Source: Parazoarcus communis SWub3 = DSM 12120
GTDB lineage: Bacteria; Pseudomonadota; Gammaproteobacteria; Burkholderiales; Rhodocyclaceae
Length of the DNA: 64,000 nt
Assembly (NCBI RefSeq): GCF_003226565.1
Contig: NZ_QKOE01000001.1
Coordinates: forward strand, 620,001 to 684,000
Direction of reading: 5' to 3'
The translations under genes were made by a program, and so were the position numbers. Below are positions 1 to 8,117 of the stretch, piece by piece. Below the pieces are notes generated by a model. It was not told the origin of the DNA, made no database searches, and saw nothing but the letters and a program-made list of their open reading frames with translations. Every line of letters starts with the position of its first letter. Within the stretch, counting starts at the first letter, position 1.

Positions 1-231
1 GGCAAGACACCCATTTTCAACGCTACCGAACTGGGCGAACTGGGTTACGGCATCGTGCTGTACGCCAACGCCGCGCTGCAAGGCGCGGTGATGGGCATGC
101 AGAAAGCGCTCACCGTGCTGCGCGACCGGAAGGAGGTCAAGGAATCCAGCGGCCTTGTCACCCCCTTCGCCGAACGCCAGCGCCTGGTCGACAAAGCCGA
201 TTGGGACGCGCTCGAGCAGCGCTACAGCTAA
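1..231 (+). CDS. PEP mutase / isocitrate lyase family enzyme, C-terminal end
   Basis: This is the last 76 codons of a gene that starts before the window; the frame is open from base 1 to a TAA at 229-231. The residues ELGYGIVLYANAALQGAV resemble the C-terminal helices of the isocitrate lyase/phosphoenolpyruvate mutase superfamily (2-methylisocitrate lyase, oxaloacetate decarboxylase, carboxyphosphonoenolpyruvate mutase). These enzymes make or break C-C or C-P bonds of small oxo-acids. The active site lies in the missing part, so the exact reaction cannot be given. The GntR gene that follows on the same strand may regulate it, which is an inference from position only. Confidence 0.6.
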   Translation, partial: GKTPIFNATELGELGYGIVLYANAALQGAVMGMQKALTVLRDRKEVKESSGLVTPFAERQRLVDKADWDALEQRYS

Positions 232-317
232 GACCGCCGGGCCGCAGGGAAGTCAGATCGAGGCAGGGCCCGTCACCGAATTCGAAGCGGATGTTTGAGT
301 GCAGGATCGAGAGAAAC

Positions 318-914
318 ATGAAAAGCGAAAGTCAGGACTGGTTGCGCCCGCGCGCGCTCTACGAGAGCGTGGCCGAATCGCTGCGTACGCGCATCTTCGC
401 GCATGAGTTCGTGCCGGGTTGCCCGCTGGACGAAAACGAACTCGCCCGCAGCTACGGGGTGAGCCGCACCCCGGTGCGCGAGGCCCTGAAGGTGCTGGGT
501 CGAGAAGGGCTGGTGGATATTGAACCCCGTCGCGGCTGCTGCGTTGCCGAGCTCTCGGCCGCTGACGTCGCCGGGCTGTTGAGCGTGATCGCCATGCTCG
601 GCCTGCACGCCGTGCGCGAGGCAGCCCACAATGGCCTCCAACCGGCGAAACCCGCAGGCCTTGCCGAACTACTTGAATGCGGTGGCAACCGCTACCTGAC
701 CGACACCATCCTGCGCCTCAACGACAAGGTTCAACTCGCCTGCGGGCCGCAGTTCAGCGCCGCCGACGCGGCCCTGCTGGCAGTCGCAATGCCGGCCCTT
801 TCCGCCGCGCTGGCGCAGCGGCAGCCCCATCGGGCGGAACACCTGTGGACAACATACGCCCAGGACCGGCACTGGCTCGCGGCCCGCCACATTGCCTCGC
901 TGCCCGAAGGCTAG
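318..914 (+). CDS. GntR family transcriptional regulator, short C-terminal domain
   Basis: A DNA-binding regulator of 198 residues. Residues of about 12-75 form the GntR winged helix-turn-helix; the recognition part reads ENELARSYGVSRTPVREALK and the wing follows as GLVDIEPRRG. The rest should be the effector domain, probably FCD type, but only about 120 residues remain and the usual metal-binding His pattern is not evident, so the sensor part is shortened or diverged. I chose the ATG at 318, which has a purine-rich stretch (GATCGAGAGA) before it. A TTG at 201 would extend the protein over the upstream gene's end with unlike sequence. It likely controls the upstream enzyme gene, though the target is not shown by the sequence. 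Confidence 0.75.
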   Translation: MKSESQDWLRPRALYESVAESLRTRIFAHEFVPGCPLDENELARSYGVSRTPVREALKVLGREGLVDIEPRRGCCVAELSAADVAGLLSVIAMLGLHAVREAAHNGLQPAKPAGLAELLECGGNRYLTDTILRLNDKVQLACGPQFSAADAALLAVAMPALSAALAQRQPHRAEHLWTTYAQDRHWLAARHIASLPEG

Positions 915-986
915 CGCAGCACCGATCCAGTATCGGCGTCAGCCTTGCCGCGGGCAAGCCTCAAGCGTAACAGCGCAGCCCCGCCA

Positions 987-2291
987 TCAACCCAGACGAG
1001 CAATACGCACTGCAGCCTCATCGATGTGCTGTCGAATCGCGACCACACAGGGACCAAAGCTGCCGGAAAAATCATCGCAATCGCTGACCTTGGCAAAGAA
1101 TCTTTCCGCCAGACTCAAGGCCTCACGCCAGCCCGCGCCCTCCACCGTCGCGGATAGTGATGCCGGCGCCAAGGTATTCACAAGCGTACCGCCGCCTCTG
1201 GGCGCAAACCCCATGGGTAGCACATCATAAGCAGGCGCAAGCTGATAGGGGCCATCATGCCGATTGAGAAAAGACAGATTTCCCGCATGCATGTCGGTGT
1301 TACCGATCAAGGTCCCAAACGCCCAACGCAGTGCGGCGTCTGCGATCGCGTCGGCATGGACATGACCATCGGCAACCAGACGGCGTACCAGCGACGGCCA
1401 GGGTGCCGTCACATCGCCGACGAACTCGGCGTCGAGCGCACGCAGGGAAAACACCCCGATACGACCGAACTCACCGACGCGGTCGAACCGTGGCACCTCC
1501 AGGAATCGCTGACCGCCAAAATCAAAAACCCGGGTATCAACACCAAGCACGGAAAGCGCCAGATGCTCGGCAAGCAGCAGGTCACGCCATCGCTCGCTGA
1601 CCGGGTTGTCGTCTGGCGCCGAGAACTTCACCAGCACATGACCCTGCTCGGTATATGCGCAGAACTTCGGCTGTTCGCCACCCGCGGACGACCCAGCCGC
1701 CTCCCCCGCTGCGGCTGCACGCGCCAGCGCAGGATAGTCGGCCGCCCGATCGACAGGGCGCGGCGCCGGCATTTCAAGAAACTGGTCGCGCGCCGACGCG
1801 CCGACCAACAGATCACCGATCGCGTCCCCCCCCTGTGCCAGTAAGGCCCTGATCACCTCCGTGTCACTCCAGTGCTCCGGGTTCGGTGACAAACCGAGGC
1901 CAGCCGCGTGCGCAGAGGCATAGGCCCGGCCAAGATAGCCCTCTGGGCGCAAGTCGAACAAGCACCACGGCAAGCCATCACTGTGCCGCGCCCCGCCATC
2001 AGCCTGCACCATGACAAACCCGGCCGGACAAACAGGAATGAGCAGCCCCAAGTCCAGAACCCGCCCCGCTTCGTTCACACGGTAGACCGGAGCCGACACG
2101 AAGCCGCGAGACGCATCCCTGAGCGCATAACGAATAGATGGGCCAGCCCCGATGCGGACAAGCTCATCCCCCAGCGCAGTCAGCGCACGCGAAACCGTCG
2201 GCTGGCTGACCCCCGCCTTTTCAACAACTTGCCGAGTCGTCACTGGCCCCTTGCGGAGCAGCAAGCGAATCAAGTCGGAATGGCGGCTCAT
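987..2291 (-). CDS. yjjJ: HipA-family serine/threonine kinase with fused N-terminal HTH (YjjJ/HipH type)
   Basis: A 434-residue protein with a helix-turn-helix at the N-terminus (about residues 1-55, TTRQVVEKAGVSQPTVSRAL) fused to a HipA-like kinase. Visible kinase motifs are the glycine loop SSAGGEQPKF, the catalytic loop GNTDMHAGN with its Asp and Asn, and the metal-binding Asp in APAYDVLP. Family members phosphorylate cytosolic proteins and can arrest growth. In classical modules the DNA-binding antitoxin HipB is a separate gene; here the HTH is in the same chain, as in E. coli YjjJ, and no separate hipB is next to it. The length matches YjjJ. The kinase appears complete. The gene ends against the convergent GntR gene. 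Three spaced repeats lie just upstream of its start. Confidence 0.82.
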   Translation of the reverse strand: MSRHSDLIRLLLRKGPVTTRQVVEKAGVSQPTVSRALTALGDELVRIGAGPSIRYALRDASRGFVSAPVYRVNEAGRVLDLGLLIPVCPAGFVMVQADGGARHSDGLPWCLFDLRPEGYLGRAYASAHAAGLGLSPNPEHWSDTEVIRALLAQGGDAIGDLLVGASARDQFLEMPAPRPVDRAADYPALARAAAAGEAAGSSAGGEQPKFCAYTEQGHVLVKFSAPDDNPVSERWRDLLLAEHLALSVLGVDTRVFDFGGQRFLEVPRFDRVGEFGRIGVFSLRALDAEFVGDVTAPWPSLVRRLVADGHVHADAIADAALRWAFGTLIGNTDMHAGNLSFLNRHDGPYQLAPAYDVLPMGFAPRGGGTLVNTLAPASLSATVEGAGWREALSLAERFFAKVSDCDDFSGSFGPCVVAIRQHIDEAAVRIARLG

Positions 2292-2296
2292 GAGCG

Positions 2297-2327
2297 TGAA
2301 TAGCTATATGAATAGATTTATGAATAG
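2297..2327 (-). promoter_or_regulatory. Triple direct repeat in the yjjJ promoter, candidate operator
   Basis: The heptamer TGAATAG (CTATTCA on the gene's strand) occurs exactly three times, at 2297-2303, 2309-2315 and 2321-2327, with a strict 12-base period. It starts 6 bases upstream of the yjjJ start codon. The stretch is strongly AT-rich in a GC-rich region and probably also contains the promoter -10 region. The regular spacing suggests binding of several copies of a regulator on one face of the helix, possibly the HTH of YjjJ itself. Binding is inference. Confidence 0.5.
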
Positions 2328-2755
2328 TCAGTCTAGCCAATTGAAGACAAGCCGTCACGGCCTTCCGAGCAATGAGGGCGAGCGCCTTGCGCTACGGACC
2401 TGACGCGGAGCCTGCCCTGAAGAAAGGATGGCGTATTGCGCAGGCGTCTGGTCCGTGAAAAAGCTACCCGCAGGCAGGACGGTTTATCCCACAGATTCAG
2501 TCCGGAATTTCGAGAATGCCTCTCAACCATGACATGCAAGTGCTATGCTTCACAGCCATGCCCTTGGGCTGGAACAACGCGCATCGCAGCCCATGTGGCA
2601 GCCGTCCCTGATCACGCACCTATCTGGCGGTGACTGTACCGCCCGCAGGTCACCCCCTGCCACACGCTTAGGGGCATGACCGGATGACATCGCAAGCGCA
2701 ACATTCAGGGGCAACTTGAGCCGTACATCACCGTCACCTACTGCAGGAGCACGTC
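2328..2755. other. Non-coding gap between divergent yjjJ and sod
   Basis: About 430 bases with no convincing gene. Short frames here have no recognisable protein and no ribosome site. An inverted repeat GGTGAC / GTCACC (2629-2634 and 2649-2654, 14-base loop) lies about 100 bases before sod and may be regulatory. The sod promoter should be in this gap, but I could not place it with confidence. Confidence 0.4.
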
Positions 2756-3436
2756 ATGACGCCATTCAAGACCTTCATCACCCTGGCTGCCAGCATCCTT
2801 CCTACCCTGGCCGCTGCCCAGTTCGTTCAGGCACCGCTGCCCTACCCCAGCGCGGCGCTCGAACCTCATATCGATCAGACCACGATGGAGATCCATCATG
2901 GCCGGCATCATGCAGCCTACGTCAATAACCTGAACGCCCAGATCCAGACCTATCCCGAACTGGCCAAGCTGTCGATCGAGGAAGTGCAGGGTCAGATGTC
3001 CAAGTACAACACCGCCGTCCGCAACAACGGAGGCGGTCATTACAACCACGATCTGTTCTGGAAGGTCATGGCACCCGAAGGCCAGCGCGGCACACCCGCC
3101 CCCGCATTGGCGAGTGCAATCAATGCCGCGTTCGGCTCATTGGACGAGATGAAGAAGCGCTTCGATCAAGCGGCGCTGAGTCGCTTCGGGTCCGGCTGGG
3201 CATGGCTGATCGTGACCGCCGACAAGAAGCTTGCGATCACCTCCACCCCCAATCAGGACAACCCGCTGATGGACCTGCCGGGCATCGAGCGCGGCACCCC
3301 CATCCTGGGGCTGGATGTCTGGGAGCACGCCTACTATCTCAAGTACCAGAACAAGCGCGGCGAATATGCCACCAACTGGTGGAACGTGGTGAATTGGAAT
3401 GAGGTCAACGCGCGCTTCGAAGCTGCATCGAAGTAA
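2756..3436 (+). CDS. Exported Mn-type superoxide dismutase
   Basis: Converts superoxide to oxygen and hydrogen peroxide. The 226-residue chain has all four metal ligands of the Fe/Mn family: His47 (MEIHHGRHH), His98 ([10 protein letters not shown]), Asp187 and His191 ([11 protein letters not shown]). Gly at the GGH position and Gln167 in NQDNP are the pattern of Mn-type rather than Fe-type enzymes. Residues 1-21 form a signal peptide (hydrophobic core, then LAAA), so the enzyme should act in the periplasm. That is less usual for this family, where most proteins are cytosolic and periplasmic forms are often Cu/Zn. The start has a good ribosome site (AGGAG). It sits beside a copper locus, and periplasmic superoxide protection there would make sense. 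Confidence 0.9.
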   Translation: MTPFKTFITLAASILPTLAAAQFVQAPLPYPSAALEPHIDQTTMEIHHGRHHAAYVNNLNAQIQTYPELAKLSIEEVQGQMSKYNTAVRNNGGGHYNHDLFWKVMAPEGQRGTPAPALASAINAAFGSLDEMKKRFDQAALSRFGSGWAWLIVTADKKLAITSTPNQDNPLMDLPGIERGTPILGLDVWEHAYYLKYQNKRGEYATNWWNVVNWNEVNARFEAASK

Positions 3437-3461
3437 TGTCCCCCGGCCCGCGAACCCGCGT

Positions 3462-4052
3462 TCAGGGCCGCAAGGTACGCGTGGGGGCCAGTTCGGCCCC
3501 ACCGATCCGCCGTCCTTGCCGACAGCCTTCGACCTCGAGCGCGCCTTCTTCATCCAGGGCGTGGAGGGTACGGGAGACCGTCTCGATGGTCAGACCTGTG
3601 ATATCCGCAATGTCGCGCAGTCGCGGTAACCTGAAGACCGCACCAGCCGAACCCAGCAGCGCGAGCAAGCCTCCCACGCGCTGATCCGCCCTGCCATTGC
3701 GCAGGGCCAGGATGTCGGCCATGCGTTGCTCGGTCGCTGCGAGCAGGCGCAGCATGCTCTCGCCAAAACGCTCGGCCGGCGCCCCCCAAGGTTCGACCAC
3801 GCACCCCGACAATGCCTGGGCCGTGTAGGTGTAGGCGCCGAACAATAGGGTTTCGGCACCAATCACGTCTCCAGCCAGAGAAAGCCCGGCGAAGGCAGGT
3901 CCGTCGTCTTCGTGCCGATCCAGACGAACGCTACCGGCGACAATGCGCCACGCCTTGCCCCGTTCACCCGCATGATAGATGTACTCCCCTCGCGCGACTT
4001 CCCGCTGCGGGGCACGTGAAGTCCCGTCGGTATTTTGCTGACTCTCTCGCAT
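3462..4052 (-). CDS. Crp/Fnr family transcriptional regulator
   Basis: A 196-residue regulator with an N-terminal cyclic-nucleotide-binding-like beta domain (about residues 15-105, EVARGEYIYHAGERG and LAGDVIGAETLLFG). It ends in a winged HTH (LRDIADITGLTIETVSRTLHAL) of the Fnr type. The N-terminal cysteines that hold the Fnr iron-sulfur cluster are absent, so it resembles DNR/NnrR-type or cAMP-independent members; its signal is unknown. I chose the ATG at 4052; a TTG at 4109 would add 19 residues. It lies downstream of the copper receptor gene on the same strand, and two palindromes precede it. Its 3' end lies 25 bases from the convergent sod end. Confidence 0.8.
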   Translation of the reverse strand: MRESQQNTDGTSRAPQREVARGEYIYHAGERGKAWRIVAGSVRLDRHEDDGPAFAGLSLAGDVIGAETLLFGAYTYTAQALSGCVVEPWGAPAERFGESMLRLLAATEQRMADILALRNGRADQRVGGLLALLGSAGAVFRLPRLRDIADITGLTIETVSRTLHALDEEGALEVEGCRQGRRIGGAELAPTRTLRP

Positions 4053-4136
4053 TTCCTGTCTGTACCCCGGAACAGACGTCCGGGGTGGCTCCTTCAAAGC
4101 GGGGCTCAACCCCAGGGAAATCCGTGTGCGCTCTGC

Positions 4137-4152
4137 ATCCTGAAGTCAGGAT
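4137..4152. promoter_or_regulatory. Palindrome upstream of the Crp/Fnr gene
   Basis: Perfect inverted repeat ATCCTGA-AG-TCAGGAT located 85 bases before the chosen regulator start. It does not match the Fnr box TTGAT-N4-ATCAA. It is a possible operator. Confidence 0.35.
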
Positions 4153-4188
4153 CACAGCACAGCGGACACACGCCGTGCAGGGCACTAC

Positions 4189-4205
4189 TCATGCATTATG
4201 CATGA
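4189..4205. promoter_or_regulatory. 17-bp perfect palindrome between oprC and the Crp/Fnr gene
   Basis: TCATGCAT-T-ATGCATGA is a perfect dyad just downstream of the copper receptor stop codon. It is AT-rich for its surroundings and lacks a T-run, so it looks more like a protein-binding site than a terminator. The binding protein is unknown. Confidence 0.4.
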
Positions 4206-4210
4206 ACACA

Positions 4211-6286
4211 TCAATCCAGTGCGAACTGTGCCTTCACCCACACATTGCGACCCGGCTCATTGATCCGGGTGTTGGCCGGAAACACGAAACCGGGCAGGGA
4301 TGAACCGGTACGCGACAGATGCTCGGCATAGGTCCGGTCGAACAGGTTGTCGATACCCGCGGTCAGTAACACACCCTTGGCCGCACGCCAGCCGGCATTG
4401 AGCGATACCACCGCAAAGCCCGAGGACGGACCGATGTCCTGACCGTTCATGACGATGTTGCCTGAGCCGATGTCGACACGTTTCTGGTCGGCCACCATGC
4501 GCAACAGACCGCCATAGGAGAACGTGCCATCGTCGTACTCGAGCATCAGCCGGGCCTCCAGGGGCGGCTGCTGGGCCAAGGCGGTATCGTCAGTATCGTT
4601 CTCACCCCGTACCCAAGCCAGCGTCCCGGTGGTGCGCCAGTTGCGGGCAAAGCGCCAGGCCACATCGGCTTCGAGCCCGACCAGGGTAGCGTCGACATTG
4701 CGTACCCGGGTCGGTGCAATCCAGGTCAGCAGCACGTAGTCGCGGACCTTGCCGTAGTAGCCCGACAACGATCCACTCCACGCCCCCTGCTGCCAGTGCG
4801 TGCCAACGTCGAGCTGGGTGGTCTTTTCCGGGCGGATACTCAGGAAGGCGCTGTTGAGCGTGTTCTCATCGCGCAGCAGGCGCTCCCAGTAGTCGGGGAA
4901 GCGTTCCGCATGGCCAAGGCCTGCGTACCAGTTGCCCAGTGCGTACTCGCCTTCGTAGCGCACAAACCCGCTGCGTAGCGTCGCGCGGTCGGTCTCTCCC
5001 CGGGTCCGGTTGACCGGCACCATCATGCACATGCCGTTCATGTACATCCCGGCAACGCAGCGGCGGCCATCCTTGGCGGCATGCTGGTCGATGCGCAGCC
5101 CCGCCACCGTGCGCCCACCATCCGCATCGCGGTACGCCGCCTCACCAAACACGCCGAACTGGTCGAAGCGCATGTCTTCCTCGTACGGCAAGCTGCGGAA
5201 GGTATCGTCCGCGGCATCGCCGCTGGCGCGGTTCATCGCGTTACGGGCGCGATGGATGTCGCGCTTGGTGTCGGCACCCAGGGTGAGCCGCCACGGCTCG
5301 CTGGGGGCAAGCACCACGCCAGCCCGCGCACCAGTGGTGATGCGGTCCGGATTCATCGCCGAAAAACGGTTTGCCAGCGGCTGATCACGCAGGCTGTAGT
5401 TGTCCATCACATGATCGACATAGTTGTAATAGGCCTGCGCCCACACCTTTTCCACCAACGGCGACAGCTTGCGCTGCTCAAACTTCAACGCGATATTCTC
5501 GCGGGCAAAGCGCGACCCATCCATGCCACGGTCGGCATAGGCGGCACGACCATCGCTGCGCGCCATCGACAGCTCGACCGCGGTGTCGGCATCCGGCGTC
5601 CACGCCAGTGCGGCCTGGGTGTTCCAGCGCGTGTAGCGCGAGTGCACCTTGTCGCCATCGCCATCACGATAGTTCTCGGCATGGGCATGGGTGCCGCCCG
5701 CACGCACCTGGAACATCGGCGTGCTGCCGCGCACATCGATGACCTGGTCGTTGCGGCCAAAGCTGCCCACGGTCAGGCTGCCGTCAAGGCGCCAGCCGGC
5801 TTCATCGAGCGGCTTCAGGTCGCGCTCGAACAGCACCGCGCCTGCCGACACCCCAGCCCCGTAGATCACCGTCTGCGGGCCTTTCAGCACTGTTACCCGG
5901 TCATACGATTCGGGATAGACATAGGCCGTTGGCGGGTCCATCCGGCCGCCGCAGCCACCGTAGATCTCCTGACCATCCAGAAAGATGCCCAGCCGCGAAC
6001 CCGACATGCCGCGCAGCACCGGATCGCCATCGGTACCGCCCTTGCGGATCACCGAGAAGCCCGGGATGCTCTTCAGGAAATCCGCGCCATCGTGCGCAGG
6101 AATCGGCTGCCGCGGCGCCTTCGGATCGGTGACCACGGTCAGCGCATCGACGGTGACCGGTGCGGTCACCACGACCGGCGCCAGTCGGTTCTCGGTATCG
6201 GTTTCAGTGGCATAAGCCGCCGGAATCCAGGCACAAGCGATCAGCGCCGCCAGCAGGCTGCACTTCATGGGAGGTTTGATATTCAT
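4211..6286 (-). CDS. oprC: TonB-dependent copper receptor (OprC/NosA family)
   Basis: Outer-membrane beta-barrel that takes up copper with TonB energy. The 691-residue protein has a signal peptide (cut near AAYA, residue 28), a plug with MSGSRLGIFLDGQEIYGGCG and the family signature MDPPTAYVYPESYDRV, and a barrel that ends in a C-terminal FALD. A Met/Cys-rich stretch (VAGMYMNGMCMMVP) in the barrel is a plausible copper-binding loop. OprC of Pseudomonas aeruginosa and NosA of P. stutzeri belong to this family; NosA supplies copper for nitrous oxide reductase. I chose the ATG at 6286, preceded by TGGAAG; a longer reading frame upstream runs over the preceding membrane gene in the wrong frame. 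It is the last transporter gene of a long minus-strand copper operon. Confidence 0.92.
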   Translation of the reverse strand: MNIKPPMKCSLLAALIACAWIPAAYATETDTENRLAPVVVTAPVTVDALTVVTDPKAPRQPIPAHDGADFLKSIPGFSVIRKGGTDGDPVLRGMSGSRLGIFLDGQEIYGGCGGRMDPPTAYVYPESYDRVTVLKGPQTVIYGAGVSAGAVLFERDLKPLDEAGWRLDGSLTVGSFGRNDQVIDVRGSTPMFQVRAGGTHAHAENYRDGDGDKVHSRYTRWNTQAALAWTPDADTAVELSMARSDGRAAYADRGMDGSRFARENIALKFEQRKLSPLVEKVWAQAYYNYVDHVMDNYSLRDQPLANRFSAMNPDRITTGARAGVVLAPSEPWRLTLGADTKRDIHRARNAMNRASGDAADDTFRSLPYEEDMRFDQFGVFGEAAYRDADGGRTVAGLRIDQHAAKDGRRCVAGMYMNGMCMMVPVNRTRGETDRATLRSGFVRYEGEYALGNWYAGLGHAERFPDYWERLLRDENTLNSAFLSIRPEKTTQLDVGTHWQQGAWSGSLSGYYGKVRDYVLLTWIAPTRVRNVDATLVGLEADVAWRFARNWRTTGTLAWVRGENDTDDTALAQQPPLEARLMLEYDDGTFSYGGLLRMVADQKRVDIGSGNIVMNGQDIGPSSGFAVVSLNAGWRAAKGVLLTAGIDNLFDRTYAEHLSRTGSSLPGFVFPANTRINEPGRNVWVKAQFALD

Positions 6287-6318
6287 GCGTATTGCTTCCA
6301 TAGGGATGAGAAAGAAAA

Positions 6319-7062
6319 TCAGATCAACAGCAGGCGCCGGATGCCCAGCAGGACCAACACCGCCCCCGCGCCACCGGCCAGCCAGCGATGCAGCCAGGCG
6401 CGGCCGGACAGCAGACGGGCGCCAAGGGTGCCGAATAGAGGGACCAGCAGCAGCAGTGGCGTCACCGCGGCGCCCAGCCCGAACGCCAGCCCGTGACCGG
6501 CCCCGGCCAACGCACTGCCGGACAAGGAGCAGATGCCCAGCAGCCAACCCAGCGGAGCACAGGGCGTGAGGCTGAGCGACAGCCCCAGTAGAAAAGGCGG
6601 TAGCCGGGCACCACTTGATGGACGACGGCAGCCGGCGCTCATGCCGGCGCTGGGGCGCTGACGATGAAACTGCAGGGGGCGGGCACTTGTCGCTGCGTCG
6701 GCCGTGCGCGGCTGGGCCGACCTGAGCAGTTGGTAAATCAGGACGCCGCCTGCCAGACAACTCGCCAGACCGATTGCAAGATGCCCGATGCCGCCAGAGA
6801 GCCAGCCGGCCAGCCGCGCGCCCATCCATCCGGCAAGCAGCCCGAGCAGGCCATAGGCCAGTACCCGCCCACCCAGAAACAGCCAGGTGTCGCGCATTGC
6901 AAGGTCATGCCCACGGCCCCGACCCAGCGCCCAGGTGCCCAGAAAAGGCAGGCAGGTCACGGTGCAGGCCGTCAGCCCCATCGACAAGCCCAGGGTCATC
7001 GACCCGAACAGCCCCAAGGGCAGCGCCGACAGGCTGCCCGCGACCGGCAGCTCACCGCTCAT
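6319..7062 (-). CDS. TauE/SafE (UreH/DsbD-like) integral membrane protein
   Basis: A 247-residue inner-membrane protein with about six hydrophobic helices in two similar halves. Each half has a Cys-Pro style element: TACTVTCLPFLG near residue 35 and SLTPCAPLG near residue 170. This is the pattern of the sulfite exporter TauE/SafE, UreH and CcdA/DsbD superfamily, whose members move thiol electrons or transport ions, including metals. The function here is probably copper transport or copper-linked redox work, judged only from the neighbours. Its ATG overlaps the polyferredoxin stop codon (ATGA) and has a strong AAGGAGG site. The copper receptor gene starts 32 bases downstream. Confidence 0.75.
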   Translation of the reverse strand: MSGELPVAGSLSALPLGLFGSMTLGLSMGLTACTVTCLPFLGTWALGRGRGHDLAMRDTWLFLGGRVLAYGLLGLLAGWMGARLAGWLSGGIGHLAIGLASCLAGGVLIYQLLRSAQPRTADAATSARPLQFHRQRPSAGMSAGCRRPSSGARLPPFLLGLSLSLTPCAPLGWLLGICSLSGSALAGAGHGLAFGLGAAVTPLLLLVPLFGTLGARLLSGRAWLHRWLAGGAGAVLVLLGIRRLLLI

Positions 7063-8117
7063 GAGGCCTCCTTGCCGGGTTGACGGCGCACGATGCGGAC
7101 CGGCTTGACGGTGCCATCCGGCAGTTCTCCCGCCACCCGGCCTCGGTAGTAGTCGCGCGAGGACCGGAACACGGGAATCGGACCGAACCGGATCGAGATC
7201 ACGTCGTCATCCGGGCAGAACTCGGCACAACGTCCGCACAGGGTGCAGTCATCGTGATAGGCGCGCCGGCCGTGCTCGGTATGAATCTCATGGATATCCA
7301 TCGGGCACGCCTTCGCGCACACCCCGCACTTGTCGCATTTGTCGTGGCGACGCTTGACCAGCCGGGTCAGGGAGAAACGCCGGAATGCCGCGTTCATCGC
7401 CAGCATCGGGCAGATCCGGCAGAACGGCTGCCGCACCGCCAGCGCCGCAATCATCACGAAGCCGAACAGGGTATTGGCCAGCGCCCCCAGCGCAAAGGTC
7501 CAGCCGTCACCCAGCCGGATGGCCAGTTCGCTGCTGTCTGCGGTCAACAAGGTGGTCGCGATCCGCGACGGACAAACGTCGCAGTAGGGGTTGCCAAAGC
7601 TGTGCGGCGTCACCCCCAAGCCTGTCAGCAAGGGCAGCAGGAACACCAGCCCGAGCAACACCAGCCATTTCACCGGACGCACCCGCCCGGTTGCCGCTGG
7701 ATCCAGGGTATGCAGGGGCCGGCCGAATCGACGACCCAGTTTGTGGGTCCATTCCTGCAGGGTCCCGAGCGGGCAGACCCAGCCACAGAAAGCCTTGCCC
7801 AACACAAGGAAGAACGCAGCAAACGATGCCAGCGTAAACAGCAGCGGCAACACGATCTTCAGGCTGACCTCCTGAGCCCGCACCAGTGCTTCGCCCACGC
7901 GGTGATGCATCTGGTGTTGCAGCGGCACCAGCACGCAGTAGCCGCCGTTCTGCTGGTCATAAGCGCAAGACAGCGCAGGCAGGGCATTCGAGATTTTGTC
8001 TGCGGCATAGTGACCCACCAGACTGCCGCCCCAGACCGTCAGGAACAGCATCACCAACTGCACATACAGCCGCACCCGCCCCAGCGTCGGAAACAGCGCT
8101 TTCATCGCCTCAGCCAT
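7059..8117 (-). CDS. Membrane polyferredoxin (NapH/CcoG-like, multiple 4Fe-4S)
   Basis: A 352-residue inner-membrane electron-transfer protein. It has four hydrophobic helices (near residues 15-35, 85-105, 150-172 and 205-230). Between helices it carries two pairs typical of NapH/NosR proteins (CGWVCPLGT and CRICP). A C-terminal region with two 4Fe-4S motifs follows (CDKCGVCAKACP and CTLCGRCAEFCP). Relatives pass electrons from quinol across the membrane; CcoG, a related polyferredoxin, has been reported to reduce Cu(II) to Cu(I). Lying inside a copper-uptake operon, this protein may do the same, which is inference. The start overlaps the previous stop by 8 bases and the stop overlaps the next start by 4, so the four genes are translationally coupled. 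Confidence 0.85.
   Translation of the reverse strand: MAEAMKALFPTLGRVRLYVQLVMLFLTVWGGSLVGHYAADKISNALPALSCAYDQQNGGYCVLVPLQHQMHHRVGEALVRAQEVSLKIVLPLLFTLASFAAFFLVLGKAFCGWVCPLGTLQEWTHKLGRRFGRPLHTLDPAATGRVRPVKWLVLLGLVFLLPLLTGLGVTPHSFGNPYCDVCPSRIATTLLTADSSELAIRLGDGWTFALGALANTLFGFVMIAALAVRQPFCRICPMLAMNAAFRRFSLTRLVKRRHDKCDKCGVCAKACPMDIHEIHTEHGRRAYHDDCTLCGRCAEFCPDDDVISIRFGPIPVFRSSRDYYRGRVAGELPDGTVKPVRIVRRQPGKEAS

Noticed and set aside
5081-6496. Long plus-strand open frame (471 codons) opposite the copper receptor gene
   Set aside because: It mirrors the codon pattern of oprC on the other strand, has no ribosome site and no protein-like domain; the receptor is unmistakable.
6302-6829. Upstream extension of the copper receptor frame
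   Set aside because: It overlaps the TauE/SafE gene in another frame and has no receptor likeness; the signal peptide begins at the ATG at 6286.
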